From: a virus
IMG/VR virus record: IMGVR_UViG_3300047444_000187
Location: 1 to 63,491 of that record
Strand: one strand, 5' to 3'
DNA length: 63,491 nt
A program made the position numbers and the translations under genes. Positions 23,002 through 32,437 of the stretch are shown piece by piece (position 1 is the first letter of the stretch; each line of letters begins with the position of its first letter). The notes under the pieces were generated by a model that did no database searches, had not been told where the DNA came from, and saw only the letters and a list, made by a program, of their open reading frames with translations.

Positions 23002-24251
23002 TAGTTACTCGGAGAAGGCTGGTTTTCAAATGACCTTGTTGCTTGGTTATATACTCTAACGGTTGCGCCAGCGGGAGGCATGTTGGATTGAGCATCAGAT
23101 GAGGCCGCAGCGCCAGTGTTGACGCCCTTACCTTGCTGTTTGCTGACCCAATCTGAATAAGAAACGCCCTTCTTACTTGCGCCGGAGCTGACATAGGAGT
23201 CAACCCACTGTTGCTGACTCTGAAGTTTTGTATCGTACTCTTGACGCTTTTGCTTGTAGTCCGCAACGGCATCTGGGATTTGAGAGTGCATCCAGTCGAG
23301 TTCCTTGGGAGGGGTCAAGCCCTTTCCAATCGTGGCGCGTGCGCCTTGAACCAACTGGTCTGAAAGTACTTGAGGATGAGGAGCGTTCTGCTCAGCAGCG
23401 GTCTTGCCGCCAGCGGTTGTGGTCTGCATTCCAGCTAGAATACCCGCAGCCCTTATACCACGAGCCTGAACATCTGGGTCGGGGTCAAGCTGCTCTGCAA
23501 TGATTCTGCCGGGAGCTCCACCACCATACTCACCTGCTACCCGGTCAGCTTTGGACTGAAACACCGGAGGGTCATTCGGGTCGGCAGGCTTGTTAGTTAA
23601 AGCGTTATAGAGTTGGACGCCGCTAGAAGTCGTACGCGGAACCCACATCTGGCCTTTCTTATCAATCTGAGGCGTGCCCACTTTGCCTTGGTCAATCATA
23701 TCATCATAGTGATTGGCCCTAGAGTAAGCTAGAGTTTCCATCGCTTGGCGATAAGGGATTTCGGCATTGCGCGCGCCAATCTCGGACTGCAAGTTAGCCG
23801 CTTGAAGCTGAGGCATCATCAACTGATAGGGCAACATAGCTTGCTGCACCTGACGTTGACGAGTCAAGTTTTGGGCACCAACGAGGCCTTCAAAGGTGCG
23901 GGAGATACCACCTCCCACCCCCTCGGGTCCACGCGGGCCGGGAGTCATAGCTTCAATCGTTGCGAGATGGTCGAAGATACCTGCCGCAACAGGATGGTTC
24001 TGAGCCAGCCAACTATTCGGCTGCATCGTATTATAAGGTGAGGATAGCTTGGCAGCTAGCGCCTGATACTGCGATACATCCGGGATACCGGTAGGCATAC
24101 CCAATGTACGGACTACAGAGGACCCGCCTTGGGTGGGTTGTCCGTTCGACATTACGTTGAACTGGTCCACCCCGCGATTGACCATTGTGTTGTCATCGGG
24201 AGACATCATTGTTTCGGGCGGAGGAAACGGCCCTTGATTTTGGAATGCCAT
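23001..24251 (-). CDS. internal virion protein, 416 aa
   Basis: A 416-residue protein starts one base past the giant protein's start codon region. It is Pro/Gly-rich at the N-terminus and helical, Gln/Ala-rich in the middle (RQRQVQQAMLPYQLMMPQL), with a Ser/Ala-rich C-terminus. There is no signal peptide. Composition and place between the 212-residue and 2,099-residue proteins fit a second DNA-ejection (ejectosome) protein. Confidence 0.75.
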   Translation of the reverse strand: MAFQNQGPFPPPETMMSPDDNTMVNRGVDQFNVMSNGQPTQGGSSVVRTLGMPTGIPDVSQYQALAAKLSSPYNTMQPNSWLAQNHPVAAGIFDHLATIEAMTPGPRGPEGVGGGISRTFEGLVGAQNLTRQRQVQQAMLPYQLMMPQLQAANLQSEIGARNAEIPYRQAMETLAYSRANHYDDMIDQGKVGTPQIDKKGQMWVPRTTSSGVQLYNALTNKPADPNDPPVFQSKADRVAGEYGGGAPGRIIAEQLDPDPDVQARGIRAAGILAGMQTTTAGGKTAAEQNAPHPQVLSDQLVQGARATIGKGLTPPKELDWMHSQIPDAVADYKQKRQEYDTKLQSQQQWVDSYVSSGASKKGVSYSDWVSKQQGKGVNTGAAASSDAQSNMPPAGATVRVYNQATRSFENQPSPSN

Positions 24252-24260
24252 TAGAGTCCC

Positions 24261-24899
24261 TTAGAAGTTTCCGGTCATACTCTGGCCGGGGCTATAGTTA
24301 AGCCACGGACTGTTGCCCCCACCGATATCGGGAGCTTGGGAAGTGTCAAACATCTGAGCTGTCGGGGCATTAGGAGCGCCATTCGCGCCCTTGAACATAC
24401 TACCCGCACCACTTGCGCCACCAGTTGCGAACATTCCTGCCGCACCGATAGCCGCACCTGCGAGCTGAGGCAACCAAGTTCCCAGACCACTTTGAGTCTG
24501 AGTGTTGGTCGAACCAGTCTGCAAAGGCCGATACGAACCTGCCATACCGAGAGCCTGTTGGCGGAACTGTCCCGCTTGCAAGAGCAGGTTATTGTAGCCC
24601 TGAGCATTGGACGCCATACCTTGACGCTGTTGCTGCATGAGCTGCTGCTGGAACAAAGGCGAGTTAACGTTCCCACCGAGCGACTGCGTGCGCTGAATCA
24701 ACGCGCGATTCGCGGACGACTGGGACTGTGCGACGTTCTGGCGTTGCATAGCAAGCTGCGTATTGAAGAACGAGTTGCTGTACGGGTCGCTAATCTCAGA
24801 CTGAACCTGATTGCCAAAGATAGGCTGCAATTGGTTGTATTGAGACATAGCGGACGAGTTGAACTGTCCAGTCTGCGTAGTTGTATTCTTTGTAGACAT
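24261..24899 (-). CDS. Gln-rich internal virion protein with a membrane segment, 212 aa
   Basis: This 212-residue protein is strongly Gln/Asn/Ser-rich in its first 130 residues (LFQQQLMQQQRQGM) and has a small-residue hydrophobic segment AGAAIGAAGMFATGGASGAG near residues 145-165. That is the profile of small ejection proteins such as T7 gp14 and P22 gp7-like proteins. It is likely a virion-internal protein that inserts in the outer membrane at DNA injection. Confidence 0.72.
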   Translation of the reverse strand: MSTKNTTTQTGQFNSSAMSQYNQLQPIFGNQVQSEISDPYSNSFFNTQLAMQRQNVAQSQSSANRALIQRTQSLGGNVNSPLFQQQLMQQQRQGMASNAQGYNNLLLQAGQFRQQALGMAGSYRPLQTGSTNTQTQSGLGTWLPQLAGAAIGAAGMFATGGASGAGSMFKGANGAPNAPTAQMFDTSQAPDIGGGNSPWLNYSPGQSMTGNF

Positions 24900-25246
24900 T
24901 AGAGAACTTTCTTGTACCTAAATTCAGGAGCCGTGCTCGTTCGGGTAGCACCCCAAGTCTCCACTACTTTGTTCCATTCTTCTTCTTCTGTATGAACATT
25001 AAAGTAGTAAGCTGGGACGCTCTGTCCCCACAAAATATTCTCAAGGTCTCGATAGAACAAGGACTTCAACTTGATGTCCCAGTCCGGCCCCGGAATAAGC
25101 GGGTCAATCTCTACCGCGATTCGCCTTACAGCAAACCCGGTCCCCTTCCGCGTGTCCATCGCGTATACCACACAAGTTGCATCTAGGTCAGCGACATGGC
25201 TGAACGCTTCGATTTCCTCTTGAGTTGCAAGTCTTGGACGATTCAT
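24899..25246 (-). CDS. hypothetical protein, 115 aa
   Basis: This 115-residue soluble alpha/beta protein (ATCVVYAMDTRKGTGFAVRR) shares one base with the next gene's start. It sits between tail and internal virion genes, where some podoviruses carry a small GNAT-like or capsid-completion protein, but no motif here proves that. Confidence 0.65.
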   Translation of the reverse strand: MNRPRLATQEEIEAFSHVADLDATCVVYAMDTRKGTGFAVRRIAVEIDPLIPGPDWDIKLKSLFYRDLENILWGQSVPAYYFNVHTEEEEWNKVVETWGATRTSTAPEFRYKKVL

Positions 25247-25256
25247 AATCCCTCCG

Positions 25257-25514
25257 TTACTTATGTCTGAAAAGTGTTACTAGTGATGGGAACTGGCTAA
25301 ACGCGAATCCCCCTATTGCGCCTAGAACCCCTGATGCACCTGTGTACAACCAACTCTTCTTTTCCAGTTCTGTAATTCGAGTATCTAACTTCTCGTGTTG
25401 TGTATTCAAAAAGGGAAAAGCTGCATCGAGTCTTTTAATTACATCATCTACTTTCTGTTGTGTGAGGGCTTGGCCTTGTACCAAGCCAATCACTGTTGCT
25501 TCACTGATTTCCAT
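25257..25514 (-). CDS. XhlA/holin-like membrane protein, 85 aa
   Basis: The 85-residue protein has a coiled-coil N-terminal half (ITELEKKSW at its end) and one C-terminal membrane span (LYTGASGVLGAIGGFAFSQF), the layout of XhlA/hemolysin-type accessory holin proteins. It lies next to the fibre-like protein at 25514 rather than beside the other lysis-type genes, so its role in lysis is uncertain. Confidence 0.6.
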   Translation of the reverse strand: MEISEATVIGLVQGQALTQQKVDDVIKRLDAAFPFLNTQHEKLDTRITELEKKSWLYTGASGVLGAIGGFAFSQFPSLVTLFRHK

Positions 25515-27184
25515 TAGAAGAACCTAGAGTTGGTAGCGGTCACGGTTGCTGCTGTCTTTGAGCCGAGACTCGGGTTATACACGAAAGAGAAGAAGTCCAC
25601 ATATAACCGCAAACCGTCGGCTACTGGGGATGCCTCATCGTCGTTTCCAAACGAAACAAACGGAGTGAGAGCGGGCCAACCAGTTGTAGTAAAGCCGACA
25701 CTGTTGTTACCAATCGTGCCTGCTGTGGTTGGAAAAAGGTAAGATGCTACGTTGAAAGAGAAGTTGTCGAGAATCCAAGTGCCGTTCAAAGCTGCGTTGC
25801 CGCCGCTCAAACCGCTAACCGTCATCGCGCTGCCTTCTCCGAACTCAGGTTGAGGACTCGCACCTACCGCTCCGAAGTTACCGAAGCTAGGCGATACGCG
25901 ACCAAAACCTGTTGTGCTAGAGACTTGGCTGGTTCCACTGGCTACATAACTGTTCTTGGGAATAGTCAGCGTAACTGTATCAGTCGTGCTGCCATCCAGA
26001 GTCATAGTTACTACACCAGCTTGCAGACAAGTAATATCTAGCCTGTGCCATTTGCTCTGAGTGGGAGCTTGGCTGGTAGCTTGAACCGTGCCCTGCTTGT
26101 TGTTACGGTTGACGCTATTGGTAAAAATGGGATTGGATACATACTCAAAGTTGAATACGGTATCCGTTGGTCCGGCTGGACCCGCTGCCGTTGCTGCGTG
26201 AGTCTCGGCTGCGCCACTCGCATTGTTGAGAGTGATAGTCGAACTAGTGTTAGCGATGCAAGTAAAAGTGCCATTGTTGGCACCCGTTACGAAACCAGCT
26301 ACCGTGAAAGACATACCGATATAGCTGTTTACTTGGCTTGAGGGGATGGAAGCTGTCAAGGTATAGACTGAGTTTCCACCGCTCGCGTTCGCTACTGAGG
26401 CTAGAGCTAATGTGCCGGGAGTGATGCTCTTATCAAAACGCAACCCGAGAAACGTGTTGGGCCTTGGAGCATTAGGGGTCTGGAAAGCTGCTGCTGCTGC
26501 ACCGCAACCCGCTAACCCGATATAGAAAGACTTCTTTGCTAGGTCAAAGTTGGGAGTAGCAACTCGATACGGGCAGCCAAACTTAAACACCCAAGTTAGT
26601 TTCCAGCCCGGATTCTCAAGTAAGGCCATGCTAAACGGCCACTGACCCGGAGAAGAAACATAGGTATTGATAGGGCTAATAAGCAATGCGCCGAAGTTAT
26701 TCGCTGTACCATTGTTCTGCCAACCAATTTGACCGGGGTGATTAGCAGCACCGCCGTGAATGTTAGGCTGGTTTGTGCTACCGATGAGCTGCCAACCTAG
26801 GTCACCCCAAGTTAGTGTACTCGCACCGCCAGTGCTAAGGTCAGGCGACCAAGTAGTGAAGTCGTCCCGCATCAGCGCGAAGCCCGCATCACCGGGCCAA
26901 TCAATATCACCGTGAGTGATACCATCGCCTTGAATCTCGACTGTACCGTTACCGTCATCTTTGGTGATGATACCCGGAGTACCGACAAGGTTCAGAATAG
27001 ACTGTAGCCCGTTCTGAACCCCATTGGTTTGAAGTAATACGCTCGCTCGATTCGATGCATTAACCGCAGTTCTATTCGTCGCGCCCACATGGGTATTGAC
27101 TTTGCGAAGCTGAGCTTCGATTCCGTCAGCCCACTTGTTGAGCACGGCAACTTGTTCTGTTGGGTTAGAGATTTTGAGAGGCAT
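25514..27184 (-). CDS. tail fibre/appendage protein with beta modules, 556 aa
   Basis: The 556-residue protein starts with a helical oligomerisation segment (residues 10-60), then beta-rich modules. Residues 120-260 resemble a lectin or jelly-roll type fold. Around residues 260-335 lies a module with ASGGNSVYTLTASIP and ANNGTFTCIAN that recurs in two other virion proteins of this phage. The C-terminal half is beta-rich. It lies directly downstream of the tail nozzle gene, as expected for a host-contact fibre. Confidence 0.7.
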   Translation of the reverse strand: MPLKISNPTEQVAVLNKWADGIEAQLRKVNTHVGATNRTAVNASNRASVLLQTNGVQNGLQSILNLVGTPGIITKDDGNGTVEIQGDGITHGDIDWPGDAGFALMRDDFTTWSPDLSTGGASTLTWGDLGWQLIGSTNQPNIHGGAANHPGQIGWQNNGTANNFGALLISPINTYVSSPGQWPFSMALLENPGWKLTWVFKFGCPYRVATPNFDLAKKSFYIGLAGCGAAAAAFQTPNAPRPNTFLGLRFDKSITPGTLALASVANASGGNSVYTLTASIPSSQVNSYIGMSFTVAGFVTGANNGTFTCIANTSSTITLNNASGAAETHAATAAGPAGPTDTVFNFEYVSNPIFTNSVNRNNKQGTVQATSQAPTQSKWHRLDITCLQAGVVTMTLDGSTTDTVTLTIPKNSYVASGTSQVSSTTGFGRVSPSFGNFGAVGASPQPEFGEGSAMTVSGLSGGNAALNGTWILDNFSFNVASYLFPTTAGTIGNNSVGFTTTGWPALTPFVSFGNDDEASPVADGLRLYVDFFSFVYNPSLGSKTAATVTATNSRFF

Positions 27185-29706
27185 TAGATTCGATTGAGCG
27201 GTACGAAGCTGGCACTAAAGAGTTCCAGCAGGTTGTCATTAACTGTAGAAGTGATTGCGTTGCTTGACGTGTTGAACGTTACTCGGAAGAAACGACTCAA
27301 CGTATCTTGGGTAGTCAGCATAACCTTGAACTGTCCGAAGATATCTTGGGTCAAGGGACTGTTGCTAACTAGCACCTTCGGAGAGTTGAAGTCACTCGTT
27401 GTCTGAGCGGCCTCCACGGTTATCGTCATGTTGGGGTCAACTGTCAGTACTTCAAGAGAGTTAACCAACTTGCGTAACGCGGGGTCTCCAAACGAAAGCC
27501 ACGAAGTCTGAATCTGTGTAACGATAGAGGCTTGGTCGCCTTCACCTTGCTTGTCCATAACAAGCGTCGGGTCAAAGTAACGGCAAGTTCCATCGGCACT
27601 AAAGGTCAGCCAGCGCGGAGTACCCTTCAAACTAAAGTAGAAGATACTCGTCAACATCTGGTCCGCGAACTTCCACACGTACCATTGGCGAGTGTGCAAG
27701 TCTAGGATGAACGCCGTATCGCAGTAAGTATTAGAACCTGTTGGCGCGAACAGGGCGTAGAAGTTATAGGGGCCGTATCCCACGAAGTTTGCGAAGACGT
27801 TCTGGGCGGCATTAGGGTTGATGGTGCTGAGAAGTGACTGAATAGGAGTTCCGTAATCCAAGTAAGTGTTGAAGTCACTATAGATAACGCGGAAGTCCGG
27901 GGTCAGCCACGCACACCCGATTGGTGTTCCCTCTCGGAAGATGATGTTCCAAGATGACTGGTTATTAAGGCCCGTCTCCGAAAAGATAACGCTAGGGGCG
28001 CTGAAAGAAGAAGGGTCGTCACCAGTAACACGCCGTATATGGCGTTCGGTTCCGATATAGAGGTTATCACCGTCGCTAAGCATTCCATGGATAATCTCCG
28101 AACCGGGGGCGATGTCAAGTGCGTTACCAGCAGGCCAAGCTTCTTCATAGCGGTCAGCTACGATGCCTGAGCTAGTGAACACATCCGCAAGGCCCTTTGA
28201 GAAGTACACGAACTGGTTGAGGGCTAGCCACAACCTACCTTTGTGCAAGGTGGGATAGAACCCGTTCGGGGGTGGAGTGTTGTTATACACCCCAATCTCG
28301 TTACCGAAGTTATCCGTTTGCTGCCAGATATTCTGGTTGAGCAAAGCAGACTCGGTTAAGGTATCTTGGTAAGTCGTCGCCGTAGAAGGCAGAGTTGCAA
28401 CCTCATACAGAGTAGTAGGGTCGCCGCCATCTGCGGTTCCTAGAATGACGATGGTGTCAATCTGGCCATCAGGTGAAGGCTGCAAGTTGCTCAAGGCAAT
28501 TTGTCCACCCGACAAGGGTCCACTACTGAGACTAACCGGACTTACATCGCTATAGGTTTGAGTAACAGAGTTCCCATAGATATAATAGTATTCGCGGCCT
28601 TGAAGAAGAGTAATAGGTCCAGAGCCCGGAATAGAAGCCTGAATATTAATCTCGTAAACCTTGTGGTACATATCATCGTGGCTATCAAGAAATGCCATGA
28701 CATATATGTTCCCGAAGACTTGGCCAGCAGGCAGGGGAATAGTATCCCACTGCTTGGGACGGTTCGGCAAATCGTAAAGCTGGTTCCAACTGGTCCCGCT
28801 ATTAAGCGAGTACCACATACCAGCGCTACGTTGAGTAACCGATTGTCCGTCTGTACCGTTGACCGGGACTTCACTTAAGATGTTTAACGTGGCATTGACA
28901 GGTGGGGAGCCGGGAGTTGCAAACTTCCACACACAACCATAATACGCGTGGGTGTGTTGACCGCTCGCACTTGCATAGGTGTTATTGTTGCCATCGAAAA
29001 CATTGCCGGGGTTGGTATAAGCATTCGTAGGACCGACCGCGAGACCAAAGCTGTAGCCTTGGCTAACGCCGCCTTCATACGAACCTACGTGCGCGTTCGC
29101 ACCCCAGCCGTTGAGGTTAGTTGCAGGGTAATAAGAGTTGAGAGTAGTGACCGTACCGTTTTCAGTTACAGCAGTGCCACTAGGGTTGTTGACGGTCAGT
29201 GTGCTGGAAGTAGAACCAATCACAATGAAGACGCCGTTGTTCACGCTACTCGTGAAGTCAAAGATAGTTACAGTCGTTCCGGCTAGAATCGCGTCAAGCC
29301 CGGAAGCCGCGTGGTAAACTGTGTTACCACCGCTTGCGTTGCTAACTGAAGTCAAAGCAACTGAGAACGAGCCGCCAGCCGTATCGGGCTGCACGACAAT
29401 CGGCGCTATAGGAGCTGGGGTTCCCCAGTTGTAGACCGCGTTAGAGATGTTCCACTTCTTCAGGTCAGCTTGCACGCCATCTTGGAAGAAAGCGTAGTCA
29501 CGGCTATACGCCATACGGGGCGAGAACGCACCCGCTGCTGGTGTGAAGATGCTCGTCAGGTTACCACCCGCATTCCAATACGCGATGTTATTGGATAGGG
29601 TCAACGCACCTCCGCCATCGGCTGCGAGCGCAATTAACGCGCGTTCATCGAGAGCAAGGTTCTGGTAAAGATAAGCGTTAGTAGCTTTGATTGTCGGGTT
29701 AGACAT
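27184..29706 (-). CDS. tail nozzle / stabilisation protein (beta-propeller), 840 aa
   Basis: This 840-residue beta-rich protein has regularly spaced strands such as FYPTLHKGRLWLALNQFVYF, IHGMLSDGDNLYIGTERHIR and WNIIFREGTPIGCAWL. These are typical of P22 gp10-like or T7 gp12-like nozzle proteins that close the podovirus tail. An inserted module near residues 115-185 (SNASGGNTVYHAASG, VNNGVFIVIG) is shared with two other proteins. It sits after the adaptor gene, in normal tail-gene order. Confidence 0.78.
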   Translation of the reverse strand: MSNPTIKATNAYLYQNLALDERALIALAADGGGALTLSNNIAYWNAGGNLTSIFTPAAGAFSPRMAYSRDYAFFQDGVQADLKKWNISNAVYNWGTPAPIAPIVVQPDTAGGSFSVALTSVSNASGGNTVYHAASGLDAILAGTTVTIFDFTSSVNNGVFIVIGSTSSTLTVNNPSGTAVTENGTVTTLNSYYPATNLNGWGANAHVGSYEGGVSQGYSFGLAVGPTNAYTNPGNVFDGNNNTYASASGQHTHAYYGCVWKFATPGSPPVNATLNILSEVPVNGTDGQSVTQRSAGMWYSLNSGTSWNQLYDLPNRPKQWDTIPLPAGQVFGNIYVMAFLDSHDDMYHKVYEINIQASIPGSGPITLLQGREYYYIYGNSVTQTYSDVSPVSLSSGPLSGGQIALSNLQPSPDGQIDTIVILGTADGGDPTTLYEVATLPSTATTYQDTLTESALLNQNIWQQTDNFGNEIGVYNNTPPPNGFYPTLHKGRLWLALNQFVYFSKGLADVFTSSGIVADRYEEAWPAGNALDIAPGSEIIHGMLSDGDNLYIGTERHIRRVTGDDPSSFSAPSVIFSETGLNNQSSWNIIFREGTPIGCAWLTPDFRVIYSDFNTYLDYGTPIQSLLSTINPNAAQNVFANFVGYGPYNFYALFAPTGSNTYCDTAFILDLHTRQWYVWKFADQMLTSIFYFSLKGTPRWLTFSADGTCRYFDPTLVMDKQGEGDQASIVTQIQTSWLSFGDPALRKLVNSLEVLTVDPNMTITVEAAQTTSDFNSPKVLVSNSPLTQDIFGQFKVMLTTQDTLSRFFRVTFNTSSNAITSTVNDNLLELFSASFVPLNRI

Positions 29707-29939
29707 TACAAGCTGTCTCCGCTGCCTGTGTCGAGCTTAGGGAAAAAGGTTCTGTACGCCCACCGACGTTGAAACACACCCGTTAGTGGGGACAAAGTAT
29801 TCTGACAGTACATCAACATATCTTCGTTCTGAGCAGGCGGCTGTGTGAAAGTATCAGTGCCAGCCGAACGCCACGAAGCCCGAGTATACTTCATCAGGCC
29901 GTGGTTTGCGATATTGAATTGAGTAACAGTAGCTTCCAT
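29706..29939 (-). CDS. small hypothetical tail-region protein, 77 aa
   Basis: This 77-residue protein lies between the adaptor and nozzle genes. It is aromatic-rich (MKYTRASWRSAGTDTF, RRWAYRTFFPKLD). The position suggests a minor tail or head-tail joining component. No family is recognised. Confidence 0.65.
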   Translation of the reverse strand: MEATVTQFNIANHGLMKYTRASWRSAGTDTFTQPPAQNEDMLMYCQNTLSPLTGVFQRRWAYRTFFPKLDTGSGDSL

Positions 29940-29942
29940 GGT

Positions 29943-31106
29943 TTAAAAGAACGGCGGTAGATATCCTAGAATTTGCTGGTTGACATAGGACCCAGCATCG
30001 GGCCGGATAAACTTCACGCCCTCCGGGAAAGCGTTCTTGTCAACGACCATCTGTCTGTAGCCGTCACTAAACTTCTGAGCGAACATGCTTGCCTTCTGGT
30101 CATCACCAATCAAGGCCCATGCTCTTGCACTCACACCATCTATTAGAATGTCCCGGTACTTCTCGGGGACCTGAGGAACATCACTGACAGTGATTAGATT
30201 CTTACGCGCTCTAAAATACTTGAAACCGATTACATACCCGCCAATAGGTTCGATGGTCGAGTTCTGCGGCCACATAACCCCAGTGGTAGTCAACCCAGTG
30301 TTGGGTTCCTGCCAATCAGTCCCTAGAGGAATCGGAGTTAGATTTTGCAACGTCTCGCTTTGGGGGTCTTGACTATTGCTAGTAAAGTTGGGGCTCACAA
30401 CCGCATACACATTGTAGCCATTGTACTTGATACCATTGCTGGCCGCTGGGAAATAAAGCTTGGGCGAACGAACAACCGCAACTGAGTTAGCTTGAATGTA
30501 GATGCACGCGCTAGTGTTGGTTGCCTTTGACTCGCCGCCGTTTTGGTCACACAAAGTAATCTTAACGTAATAAACCCGCGTAGACAAGGCTCCACTTACG
30601 AGCGTGTCCACCACGGGTGTGCTGGGTACGGGTTGATATGAATTCAGATTTTGGGGAGCCGGGTAAATCGAAATGATATTAGGGGTGTTGTAGTAATCCT
30701 GCACCCACGCTGCGGGTTGACCAACGCGCGACTTGCCACTCGACTGAGTAAGCACCGGGCCTAGAGGCTGGCCTTGGAACCACTTCAGTTGGCGGAAGTT
30801 GCTGTAGTCATACATGCTATCCTTGGCGATGCGGTCCATATCGTTGATACCAAGGTTAGTCTGGACAGTCCCAGAAGGACGGTCGGCAACTGGCCCAACC
30901 CAATAATCGGTCTGACCCTGAGCTGTCAGGAAATAGGCCGGGACCGTTTCCATGAAGTCCCAGCTAGACCAACGCAAAACTTCTTTGTGAATACGGTCTA
31001 GATAATCAATCAATGCGGTCTGCGGACTACCCACAACCTTGGAGGCAAGCTGGTTGCGGCAATCCTGCGACACGGCATCAATGATAGATTGAACGTTGTA
31101 AGCCAT
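29943..31106 (-). CDS. head-to-tail adaptor / tail tubular A-like protein, 387 aa
   Basis: The 387-residue protein has a helical N-terminus (VQSIIDAVSQDCRNQL, then DYLDRIHKEVLRWSSWDF). A beta region carries a PNIISIYPAP motif and an inserted domain (residues 165-270), and the helical C-terminus contains PEKYRDILIDGVSARAWALI. This helix-beta-helix plan with YPAP and the late helix is typical of gp11/tail tubular A and P22 gp4-type adaptors. Confidence 0.75.
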   Translation of the reverse strand: MAYNVQSIIDAVSQDCRNQLASKVVGSPQTALIDYLDRIHKEVLRWSSWDFMETVPAYFLTAQGQTDYWVGPVADRPSGTVQTNLGINDMDRIAKDSMYDYSNFRQLKWFQGQPLGPVLTQSSGKSRVGQPAAWVQDYYNTPNIISIYPAPQNLNSYQPVPSTPVVDTLVSGALSTRVYYVKITLCDQNGGESKATNTSACIYIQANSVAVVRSPKLYFPAASNGIKYNGYNVYAVVSPNFTSNSQDPQSETLQNLTPIPLGTDWQEPNTGLTTTGVMWPQNSTIEPIGGYVIGFKYFRARKNLITVSDVPQVPEKYRDILIDGVSARAWALIGDDQKASMFAQKFSDGYRQMVVDKNAFPEGVKFIRPDAGSYVNQQILGYLPPFF

Positions 31107-31110
31107 CTAA

Positions 31111-31371
31111 TTAGCACTCTTTATCTTTGCGTCTAGAGTAATCTTCTACAGCTTCTTTGGCACTGTGTACCAAGACGTACGCTTGTAATGCGGTTACCAG
31201 ATTAACATACTGGTCGGTCAGTTTGCCATGCAAGGCTAGGTAAAGTCCAGAGCCCGCAAAGAATAAAGCGAACGCTGTGTGACGCCCTTGTAATACTCCA
31301 AATGCTTTCGTGCTTAAGGAACTAATACCACCCGAGTCACGAACCCACTGACGAACCCTATCCCAAACCAT
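31111..31371 (-). CDS. small membrane protein, possible holin, 86 aa
   Basis: The 86-residue protein has two hydrophobic stretches (HTAFALFFAGSGLYLALHG and YVNLVTALQAYVLVHSA) and a charged C-terminal tail (SRRKDKEC). It overlaps the spanin-like gene by 61 bases and lies beside a putative cell-wall enzyme. That is the layout of a lysis cassette, making it a holin candidate. Confidence 0.65.
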   Translation of the reverse strand: MVWDRVRQWVRDSGGISSLSTKAFGVLQGRHTAFALFFAGSGLYLALHGKLTDQYVNLVTALQAYVLVHSAKEAVEDYSRRKDKEC

Positions 31372-32009
31372 TTAAGTCTACCCTTCCGAATATCTGCCTT
31401 GAGTTTTGTAATCTGCTTGCCATCCGCTGCAATCTGAGAGTTCAAGGTGTCCACATCAGACTTGTGAGATTTCTGTTCATTGCTAAGCTGAGACTGAGTA
31501 TCGAGAGCGATACGCTTCTCGTCGCTAAGCTGGTTACCCAAGTCCACTTTGTCCGCTTGAACTAACGGCAAGAGTTGAACATCGGTGAGCACAGCTTGGG
31601 CCGTGGGAAGGTCGAGCAGCACAGAGGACCCGGAAGGGGTGGCATTTCCACCGACTGCCTTCACGATTCCAAGGGCCGTTTGAGTCGCATCCAAGGTCGC
31701 GTTAGTGACCGGAACCTGCTTCTCTACAACCTGACGCTGGCTTAACAGCGTTTCAATCTTCGCTTCTTGCAGGGTCAAAGCCGTCTTGTCTGCTTCGAGT
31801 TGAGCCTGTTCACTAACGATGAGAGCTTGCAAGGTCTTGTTTTGGTTCGCTTGCTGGTCCGCAATCGTTTGGTACTGAATGGCAACGCGCGCATCGTGCT
31901 TCTCAATCACCGACAGGGTTCCGAAAACCCCACCGAAAGTCAGCACTCCTACTATTGCTAGCAAGAGCAGATGCGTCTTTACCCACGTTAGGTCGTCTGT
32001 TAAACTCAT
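31314..32009 (-). CDS. membrane-anchored coiled-coil protein, spanin-like, 231 aa
   Basis: The protein has one N-terminal membrane helix (HLLLLAIVGVLTFGGVFGTL, residues 12-31), long coiled-coil regions (residues 50-100 and 165-205) and a short C-terminal hydrophobic stretch (FGIGFVSGFV). The N-in/C-out anchor with periplasmic coiled coil resembles i-spanins, though at 231 residues it is long. No lipobox-bearing o-spanin partner was found nearby. Confidence 0.6.
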   Translation of the reverse strand: MSLTDDLTWVKTHLLLLAIVGVLTFGGVFGTLSVIEKHDARVAIQYQTIADQQANQNKTLQALIVSEQAQLEADKTALTLQEAKIETLLSQRQVVEKQVPVTNATLDATQTALGIVKAVGGNATPSGSSVLLDLPTAQAVLTDVQLLPLVQADKVDLGNQLSDEKRIALDTQSQLSNEQKSHKSDVDTLNSQIAADGKQITKLKADIRKGRLKWFGIGFVSGFVTRVVLVP

Positions 32010-32437
32010 GGCTTGTCCTCCACTAGCAAAGCGATGCTCTCCCCTGCTGCAACTGCCGCATCAATCTTCGCTTTCAATTCCGTGTAAGCCGCCCGACTCT
32101 GCCCGATAAAATCTTGGCTGTGAGAATGGCCGACTAAGATACAACCTTCTGTATCCTTGGCTGAGTTGCCCCAGTGGATAAGAATATACTGTCTGTTCGG
32201 GACGCCTATCAGATGGCAAATCGACTTGCCCTGCTGACGTTCCCATGGGTCACTTGAACCCTCAAATTTCGGTGATGGCGCTAGCTCAATAGCGTAGGCC
32301 CCGGCTTTAATGCAGGACCCCGGCTGACCGTCCCTAAACGGTTCTTCCAGAGTCCAACATTGAAGTTCGTTGTCTACAAATAGTTGACCGCACGTCGAGA
32401 GCGGTGTTTGTACAAGTCTTTGTAGAGCTAAGTTCAT
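32006..32437 (-). CDS. DUF5675-like protein, putative cell-wall enzyme, 143 aa
   Basis: Features of the DUF5675 family can be read: CWTLEEPFRDGQPGSCIKAG, YAIELAPSPKF, then YILIHWGN and DTEGCILVGHS, giving conserved His and Cys residues in an L,D-transpeptidase-like arrangement. No signal peptide is present. It sits with a spanin-like and a holin-like gene, so a role in peptidoglycan modification or lysis is likely but unproven. Confidence 0.72.
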   Translation of the reverse strand: MNLALQRLVQTPLSTCGQLFVDNELQCWTLEEPFRDGQPGSCIKAGAYAIELAPSPKFEGSSDPWERQQGKSICHLIGVPNRQYILIHWGNSAKDTEGCILVGHSHSQDFIGQSRAAYTELKAKIDAAVAAGESIALLVEDKP